A stretch of 64,000 nucleotides of DNA. Origin: Cohnella sp. WQ 127256. Lineage in GTDB: Bacteria > Bacillota > Bacilli > Paenibacillales > Paenibacillaceae. Positions 58,529-64,000 of this stretch are shown piece after piece. Where the stretch lies: the NCBI RefSeq assembly GCF_024519285.1, contig NZ_JAMZCY010000002.1:372001-436000 (forward strand). The letters are read 5' to 3'. Within the stretch, counting starts at the first letter, position 1, and each line of letters starts with the position of its first letter. The notes beneath the pieces were generated by a model. That model was given only the letters and a program-made list of their open reading frames with translations. It was not told the origin of the DNA and ran no database searches. The translations under genes and the position numbers were made by a program.

Positions 58529-60094
58529 ATGCGGACATTACTAATTGCGGATGACGAACGAAATATCAGGAATGGCCTTAAGGCAATGATTGAGCGGGAA
58601 TATCCGGGAGCTTATCATATTTTCCTCGCGGCGGACGGTCAGCAAGCGTTGGAGCAATTCATGCAGAGCCCAGCTGACATCGTTCTTACGGATATTCGAA
58701 TGCCGATCATGGACGGGATCGCCTTAATTAAACAGCTGACGGATATTGTAGATGGGCCTGCGCTGCTCATCTTAAGTGGCTATGATGATTTTCAATATGC
58801 CAAAGAAGCAATTAAGCACAAAGTAAGGGACTATTTGCTTAAACCGATCATCCGTGAGGATTTGTTCGGAGCACTTAATCGGATTGAAGCTGAGCTTAAG
58901 CAACAGGAATCGATCCATAACAAGCTTGAGGTGACGGATAAATATCGGAAAGGCATGCGGATCAATACACTTCAGCACGTGTGGGCGAGATCGGATATGG
59001 GTTCAGAGGAAGTGGCATCCTTAGCGTTAGAAGCGGGCCTTCAGGAGTTTGAGCCTTCTTATTATATTGGGATATTAGATTCTCCGGACAATCAACGCAA
59101 TGTAATAAAAGGGCAAGAATATTTATCCGGTCGTGAGCTGGAGGGAACACTCCTCTCCTTAGAAGACAAGGACGGCCGTCTCGTAGTGTTAGCGTCCCGA
59201 CAAGAGCTGCTTCAAGGGATGACGGATCATCTAGCCTCTGCATCGGGTGGAACAGGGACGTTCGCTACTGGAATAAGTGGAAGAGGAGAAACGGTGGGTC
59301 AACTCAAAGTCAAATATGAAGAAGCTCGCCACGCCCTTAAATACCGTCTTTTGCTAGGTAGGTCGGATTCGATATTGATTCATTATGAACAGCTTAAGCA
59401 TAGGAGTCGCTCCTACCAGGTTCCTGAAGATACGATCCATAAGCTAGCTAATATGATGGGAACGGACAGGGATAAAGAGATGAAGATGCTACTCTTAGAG
59501 CTATTCTCTGCTCCAACGCTAGCTGAGGCGGATATTGACTACTTCGAGGCAGTCAGTCTGAAGTTAAATGAACAAGTGTTCGATAAAGTGTTCTACACCT
59601 ATGGTGAAGCATCGATTGAAATCATAAAGTTGTATAAGATGGCCGGTAGCTTATACAATTTTACGATTATTCATGACTATATCCAATGTGTGGAAGGCTT
59701 GCTGTTAAGCTTGAACGACTACATCCGGAGTTTGAAGTCGGTCCACGTCGATCAGAAGGATATGTTTAAGGCTGCGGAATATATTCGGGACAACTTTGAT
59801 AAGGAGCTAAGCATGACGATGGTATCCAATCATGTTTCCCTTAATTACTCTTACTTCAGCCAAGCGTTCAAGGAGTTTGCGGGGATGAGCTTTGTCCAAT
59901 ACTTGAAAAACCTGCGGATCGGTAAAGCGAAGGAGCTCCTCGAGACGACCGAATTGAAGGTGCTTGAGATTGGTGAGAAGGTTGGTTTCGATAATACGAA
60001 GCATTTCAATCGAGTCTTTAGGGAAACTCTCGGTGTTACCCCCTTAGAATATCGGCAAAGCATTAACAGTCGTATAAATGGGAAGTCGATTTGA
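58529..60094 (+). CDS. YesN-family response regulator with AraC DNA-binding domain
   Basis: 521 residues from ATG 58529, one base after the kinase stop, with GGGGGG upstream. The receiver domain has the acidic pair in IADDERN and the phospho-acceptor Asp55 in VLTDIRMPIMDG, then YLLKPI. A middle region (about 140-400) contains a degenerate GGDEF-like fold segment. Two C-terminal AraC helix-turn-helix motifs lie at about 430-510 (LSMTMVSNHVSLNYSYFSQAFKEF and LEIGEKVGFDNTKHFNRVFRETLGVTPLEYR). It should activate the LplABC-like importer in response to the kinase's sugar ligand. Confidence 0.95.
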   Translation: MRTLLIADDERNIRNGLKAMIEREYPGAYHIFLAADGQQALEQFMQSPADIVLTDIRMPIMDGIALIKQLTDIVDGPALLILSGYDDFQYAKEAIKHKVRDYLLKPIIREDLFGALNRIEAELKQQESIHNKLEVTDKYRKGMRINTLQHVWARSDMGSEEVASLALEAGLQEFEPSYYIGILDSPDNQRNVIKGQEYLSGRELEGTLLSLEDKDGRLVVLASRQELLQGMTDHLASASGGTGTFATGISGRGETVGQLKVKYEEARHALKYRLLLGRSDSILIHYEQLKHRSRSYQVPEDTIHKLANMMGTDRDKEMKMLLLELFSAPTLAEADIDYFEAVSLKLNEQVFDKVFYTYGEASIEIIKLYKMAGSLYNFTIIHDYIQCVEGLLLSLNDYIRSLKSVHVDQKDMFKAAEYIRDNFDKELSMTMVSNHVSLNYSYFSQAFKEFAGMSFVQYLKNLRIGKAKELLETTELKVLEIGEKVGFDNTKHFNRVFRETLGVTPLEYRQSINSRINGKSI

Positions 60095-60132
60095 TGAAAT
60101 AGTTAGAGGTCTCGATGATCGTATTCATGACC

Positions 60133-60170
60133 AGGACGTTCAGAAGCTCGTTTCTGAACGTTCTTTTTTA
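60133..60170 (+). terminator. Terminator after the YesN-like gene
   Basis: GACGTTCAGAA, loop GCTCG, TTTCTGAACGTTC followed by TTTTTT. The remaining spacer to 60390 shows no further gene; a promoter is likely but I see no convincing -35/-10 pair. Confidence 0.88.
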
Positions 60171-60390
60171 CGAATAAAAAATAACTAAAAAATAGAGGGC
60201 AGGAGAAGCTATAGGGATGGATAGTGAGGGTGTAGTGAGGGCTATGTGTAGAATGCGGGTAGATCATTCGAACGATTGTTCAATCCTATTTCCCTGATAA
60301 ATCAATGAAATAATCGCGCCTGAATTTGACTTTCGACCAGCCGTTCGATAATCTAAAGAAAAGAGAGATCAAGAGGAGGAAGTGGAGAAG

Positions 60391-63300
60391 ATGAAAAGCG
60401 TTATTGGATTTTCGTTAAAGAATAAATTTGCTTTATGGATGATTACAATCATCGTAATCATTGCCGGTTTGTATTCCGGTTTGACTATGAAGCAAGAGAG
60501 CCTGCCTAACCTTAGCCTGCCCTTCTTAAGCGTGACTACGATTTCCCCGGGTTCTGCACCGGATGCTGTCGTGAAGCAAATTACTGAACCGTTAGAGAAG
60601 CGTCTTAAGAATGTTGAAGGGGTTAAGAATTTGACTTCGACTTCTATGGAGAACGTTTCTTCTATATTCGTCGAATACGATTTCGGTCAGGATATGGATC
60701 AGGCTGTATCTCAATTAAGGGAAGCGGCTGCTGATGTTGCACTCCCAGAAGGGATTGCGACGCCTGACATTTCGAAGTTCTCAATCAATTCCTTCCCAGT
60801 TATTTCGTTAAGCGCGTCGGGACATGGAAGTCTAGAAGAGCTGACGAAAATTGTATCTGAAGAAATACAGCCTGATCTTGAAGGGGTAACGGGTGTTGCT
60901 TCCGTTCAGATCGCGGGTCAGTATGTTCAAGAAGTAACCTTGAAATTCAACAAGGCCAAGCTTACCGAGCTAGGCCTTAACGAAGAAACGATCAAAGGAA
61001 TCGTGCAAGGCTCTGCCTTAAAGGTTCCGCTTGGGTTGTTCCAATTAGATAAGACTCAGAAGACCGTTGTTGTTGATGGACGTATCACAACAATCGACGA
61101 CTTGAAGAAAATCGAAATTCCAGTTATACCTTCGGCTACTGGACCTAATGCAGGTGCGGCTAATCAAGAGGCCCCAGCAGCAGGGGCCGGATTAAACACG
61201 GTCCAATTAGGTGACATTGCCGACATTGCGATAGCGGGTAAAGCTGAATCCATCTCACGCACGAATGGTCAGGAATCCATCGGAATTCAGATCGTTAAAG
61301 CTAATGATGCCAATACAGTTGACGTTGTTAATGGTGTTAAAGATCAGGTAGACAAGCTAAAGGAAAAGTTCTCTGATCTGAAGCTGGATGTTCTGTTAGA
61401 TCAAGGGGAGCCGATCGAGAAGTCTGTTGAAACGATGCTAACCAAGGCGTTATTCGGTGCATTATTCGCAGTCATCGTTATATTGCTATTCCTTAGAAAT
61501 ATCCGTACAACGATCATTTCCATTGTTTCGATACCTTTGTCGCTCATTATTGCTGTTCTTTTCTTAAAGCAATTTGATATTACCTTAAATATTATGACAC
61601 TTGGAGCGATGACTGTTGCCATCGGGAGGGTTGTCGACGACTCGATTGTGGTCATCGAGAACATATACCGTCGTATGTCGCTTGCCGGAGAGAAGCTGAA
61701 GGGTAGAGAACTTGTCCTGGAAGCAACGCGCGAGATGTTCCTGCCAATCATGTCGTCCACGATCGTAACGATCGCGGTATTCTTGCCGCTTGGACTAGTA
61801 AGCGGAATGGTTGGTCAAATCTTCCTTCCGTTCGCACTGACGATTGTTTTTGCACTACTGGCTTCCTTGCTTGTCGCCGTTACGGTTGTGCCAATGCTGG
61901 CTCATCAAATGTTCAAGAACGGAATCAAAGCGGACAAAGTCCACAATCACGAAGAGAAGCCAGGCCGTCTTGCTAATGGCTATCGTCGTTTTCTGACTAA
62001 AGCTTTGAACCACAAGATTATAACGCTAGTCATCTCTTTTGCCCTACTTGTCGGCAGTATGTTCCTAGTTCCGTTAATCGGAGTCAGCTTCTTGCCTGAT
62101 CAAGAGGACAAATTCACAATGGTGACTTATTCTCCTGAACCAGGAGATCGTGTTGAAGATGTAGAGCAACGAGCTTTGATCGCTGAGAAATATATTATGG
62201 AGCAATCGGATATTACGAGCCTGCAGTATTCGATAGGGGGATCTAATCCTCTCCAGCCAGGACCTTCGAAATCCGGATTGTTCTTCGTTCAGTATAAGAG
62301 CGATACGAAGGATTTCGCTGATAAGAAAACAGCCTTAGTTGAAGGCTTGCACAAAGCTGTTCCAACAGGAGAATGGACAGAGATGGACATGGGTGGCGGA
62401 ATGGGCGGAAGTGGCTTTAGTATTAGCGTCTTCGGCGAAAACTTGGACGATATTACTCCAGTCGTTAATCAAATTGCGGATCTCATGAAAGCTGATGATT
62501 CCTTTGATAAAGTAGATACAAGCCTATCTAAGACGTACGAGCAATATACAATTGTAGCTGACCAAGCGAAGCTCAGCCAATACGGGTTGACTGCAGGTCA
62601 GATAGCAATGACATTAAGCCCACAGCGTGCTCGTCCGGTATTGACGCAAGTGGAAGAGCAAGGCAAGACATACAACGTTTACGTAGACGTTGCAACAGCT
62701 CAATATAATAATGTGGATGATATTCTGGATTCTAAGCTGCAATCTCCTCTTGGTATAGCTGTACCGATTCGCGATGTGGCTAAAGTCGAGGAAGGCACTT
62801 CACCAAACTCGATTACTAGACAAAACGGAAAAATGGTTGTAAATGTAACAGCGGATATCACGAAATCTGATGTTTCTAAGGTGTCCAGTGATTTACAAGC
62901 CAAAGTAGATAAATTAGAGAAACCGTCATCTGTTGAAGTGAATTTCGGTGGTGTTACGGAGCAAATCAATGAAACGTTCACGCAGCTTGGTCTTGCGATG
63001 CTTGCAGCGATTGCGATCGTGTATTTAGTGCTCGTGCTTGCATTCGGTGGTGGACTTGCACCGTTCGCAATCATGTTCTCCTTACCGTTCACGATTATTG
63101 GTGGACTTGCAGCCTTGTATGTGACGGGTGAGACGTTAAGTGTATCTGCTCTGATGGGTGCATTGATGCTGATCGGTATCGTTGTCACGAATGCGATTGT
63201 TCTTATCGACCGTGTTATTCATAAGGAGAATGAAGGCATGTCAACTCGCGAGGCGTTACTTGAAGCGGGTGGAACGCGACTTCGTCCGATTCTGATGACT

Positions 63301-63492
63301 GCACTTGCCACAATTGGAGCACTTCTACCGCTTGCTTTTGGTTTCGAGAGCGCAGGTATAATTTCCAAAGGGCTTGGAGTTACCGTTATTGGAGGGTTGA
63401 TCAGCTCGACGTTGCTTACGCTCCTGATCGTGCCGATCATTTATGAGCTGCTTATGAAAATGAGACGCAAACCGAAAAAGGCAACAGTTTAA
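60391..63492 (+). CDS. RND-superfamily efflux transporter (AcrB/SwrC type)
   Basis: 1033 residues from ATG 60391, with AGGAGGA 11 bases upstream; the in-frame GTG at 60382 sits too close to that site. The usual AcrB layout is kept: an N-terminal helix, a large periplasm-equivalent loop, helices 2-6 with the proton-relay acidic pair in GRVVDDSIVVIENIYRRM, a second large loop and helices 7-12. It resembles Bacillus SwrC/YerP, single-component RND pumps of Firmicutes that export surfactin or drugs. The TetR gene downstream of it is the likely repressor. Confidence 0.93.
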   Translation: MKSVIGFSLKNKFALWMITIIVIIAGLYSGLTMKQESLPNLSLPFLSVTTISPGSAPDAVVKQITEPLEKRLKNVEGVKNLTSTSMENVSSIFVEYDFGQDMDQAVSQLREAAADVALPEGIATPDISKFSINSFPVISLSASGHGSLEELTKIVSEEIQPDLEGVTGVASVQIAGQYVQEVTLKFNKAKLTELGLNEETIKGIVQGSALKVPLGLFQLDKTQKTVVVDGRITTIDDLKKIEIPVIPSATGPNAGAANQEAPAAGAGLNTVQLGDIADIAIAGKAESISRTNGQESIGIQIVKANDANTVDVVNGVKDQVDKLKEKFSDLKLDVLLDQGEPIEKSVETMLTKALFGALFAVIVILLFLRNIRTTIISIVSIPLSLIIAVLFLKQFDITLNIMTLGAMTVAIGRVVDDSIVVIENIYRRMSLAGEKLKGRELVLEATREMFLPIMSSTIVTIAVFLPLGLVSGMVGQIFLPFALTIVFALLASLLVAVTVVPMLAHQMFKNGIKADKVHNHEEKPGRLANGYRRFLTKALNHKIITLVISFALLVGSMFLVPLIGVSFLPDQEDKFTMVTYSPEPGDRVEDVEQRALIAEKYIMEQSDITSLQYSIGGSNPLQPGPSKSGLFFVQYKSDTKDFADKKTALVEGLHKAVPTGEWTEMDMGGGMGGSGFSISVFGENLDDITPVVNQIADLMKADDSFDKVDTSLSKTYEQYTIVADQAKLSQYGLTAGQIAMTLSPQRARPVLTQVEEQGKTYNVYVDVATAQYNNVDDILDSKLQSPLGIAVPIRDVAKVEEGTSPNSITRQNGKMVVNVTADITKSDVSKVSSDLQAKVDKLEKPSSVEVNFGGVTEQINETFTQLGLAMLAAIAIVYLVLVLAFGGGLAPFAIMFSLPFTIIGGLAALYVTGETLSVSALMGALMLIGIVVTNAIVLIDRVIHKENEGMSTREALLEAGGTRLRPILMTALATIGALLPLAFGFESAGIISKGLGVTVIGGLISSTLLTLLIVPIIYELLMKMRRKPKKATV

Positions 63493-63526
63493 TTGTTAAT
63501 TCATAATGGGAACGGAGGTGATGGAG

Positions 63527-64000
63527 TTGGCCATGCAAGATAAGAAGAAGCAAATTCTAGATGCAGCGATTTATTGCTTTGCTCGCAAAGGGTTTTACGC
63601 AACTACAATTCAAGAAATCGTTGATGAGCTCGGCATGGCCAAGGGCTCCATCTACTTCTATTTCAAGTCGAAAGACGATCTACTTATATCGGTTATTGAA
63701 TATTATGGCGAAATGTTATATGTAGGGATGGAGGTACTCCCAGAAGAAGTGGGTCTCTCACCAAGAGATAAGCTGGCCACGCAATTAGAAAGGCAATTCC
63801 GCTTCCTAAGAGATCATCTGGACTTCATGCGGATGCTCTTAAAGGAGCCGCTGACTGGGCTACATCCACATATTCAGAAACTAATGAGTCGCATGCGAGC
63901 GAGGGCTCAGCTATGGAATACGAATCATCTTCTAGCCATCTACGGCAATTCTGTTGAATCCTATTTGGGCGATGCATCAGCCTTATTATCGGGTATTGTA
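63527..64000 (+). CDS. TetR-family regulator, 3' truncated by the window
   Basis: The frame is open to the end of the window. TTG 63527 is favoured because GGAGG lies 8 bases upstream; ATG 63521 is too close and ATG 63533 rather far. The helix-turn-helix is ILDAAIYCFARKGFYATTIQEIVDELGMAKGSIYFYFKSKDDLL. It lies 35 bases after the RND pump gene and on the same strand, so the two are probably co-transcribed and the regulator controls the pump. Confidence 0.93.
   Translation, partial: MAMQDKKKQILDAAIYCFARKGFYATTIQEIVDELGMAKGSIYFYFKSKDDLLISVIEYYGEMLYVGMEVLPEEVGLSPRDKLATQLERQFRFLRDHLDFMRMLLKEPLTGLHPHIQKLMSRMRARAQLWNTNHLLAIYGNSVESYLGDASALLSGIV

Overview
The window looks like a chromosomal segment of a spore-forming Gram-positive of the Paenibacillaceae (Paenibacillus/Cohnella type). 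The basis is four proteins with S-layer homology (SLH) domains, a CUT1-type LplB/LplC/solute-binding transporter next to a YesM/YesN two-component pair, a YdjO-type cold-inducible protein, type I lipoteichoic-acid synthase chemistry, strong AGGAGG ribosome sites and intermediate GC content. The genus is inferred from gene content only.

Layout. 1-4.5 kb: end of an OmpR-type response regulator, its histidine kinase, and a type IA topoisomerase (topB). 4.6-26.1 kb: an accessory region. It begins near a 3' fragment of a tRNA-Leu gene and carries five copies of a short repeat with the core TATCATAAGTA or a close variant, all in one orientation and all next to module borders. The modules are a flavodoxin-like gene with a MarR regulator, a giant vWA/InlB-repeat/SLH surface protein, a small zinc-ribbon membrane protein, an ArsR-controlled MFS exporter, a MarR-controlled FAD monooxygenase, a cobalamin-riboswitch-controlled SLH protein with a transcobalamin-like (DUF4430) domain, and a membrane-anchored pectin-acetylesterase-like hydrolase. 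Several gene fragments (Flg_new repeat, ECF sigma factor, secretion leader, frameshifted small membrane protein) show repeated insertion and decay.

26.5-36.3 kb: a TPP riboswitch leads a thiamine-type ECF transporter (ykoE-ykoD-ykoC) and a divergent IF-3 paralogue. An acyl-CoA-dehydrogenase-like flavoprotein, a molybdopterin oxidoreductase, a cold-shock gene with a YdjO partner, a small SLH protein and a guanylate-kinase-like protein with an altered P-loop follow. The terminator after the last gene carries a 50-bp palindromic IS-like element in its loop, flanked by a 3-bp repeat.

36.6-46.7 kb: mostly envelope and efflux functions: an LplT-like transporter, an LTA-synthase-family protein with a PAP2 protein, a TetR/DHA2 efflux pair with duplicate perfect operators, a metallo-beta-lactamase-fold lipoprotein, an AraC regulator and an 8-TM membrane protein. 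47-52 kb: a giant SLH protein with an NHL-like propeller and eight ~110-residue repeats. 52.2-60.1 kb: a small membrane protein, then a carbohydrate ABC importer preceded by a cre-like site, then its YesMN-type regulators. 60.4-64 kb: an RND exporter and the start of a TetR regulator that runs off the window.

The most interesting item is the cobalamin riboswitch placed directly in front of an S-layer-anchored protein whose DUF4430 domain belongs to the transcobalamin-like fold. It suggests a surface-displayed corrinoid-binding protein made when B12 is scarce. The second is the repeat-bounded modular island at 4.6-26.1 kb.
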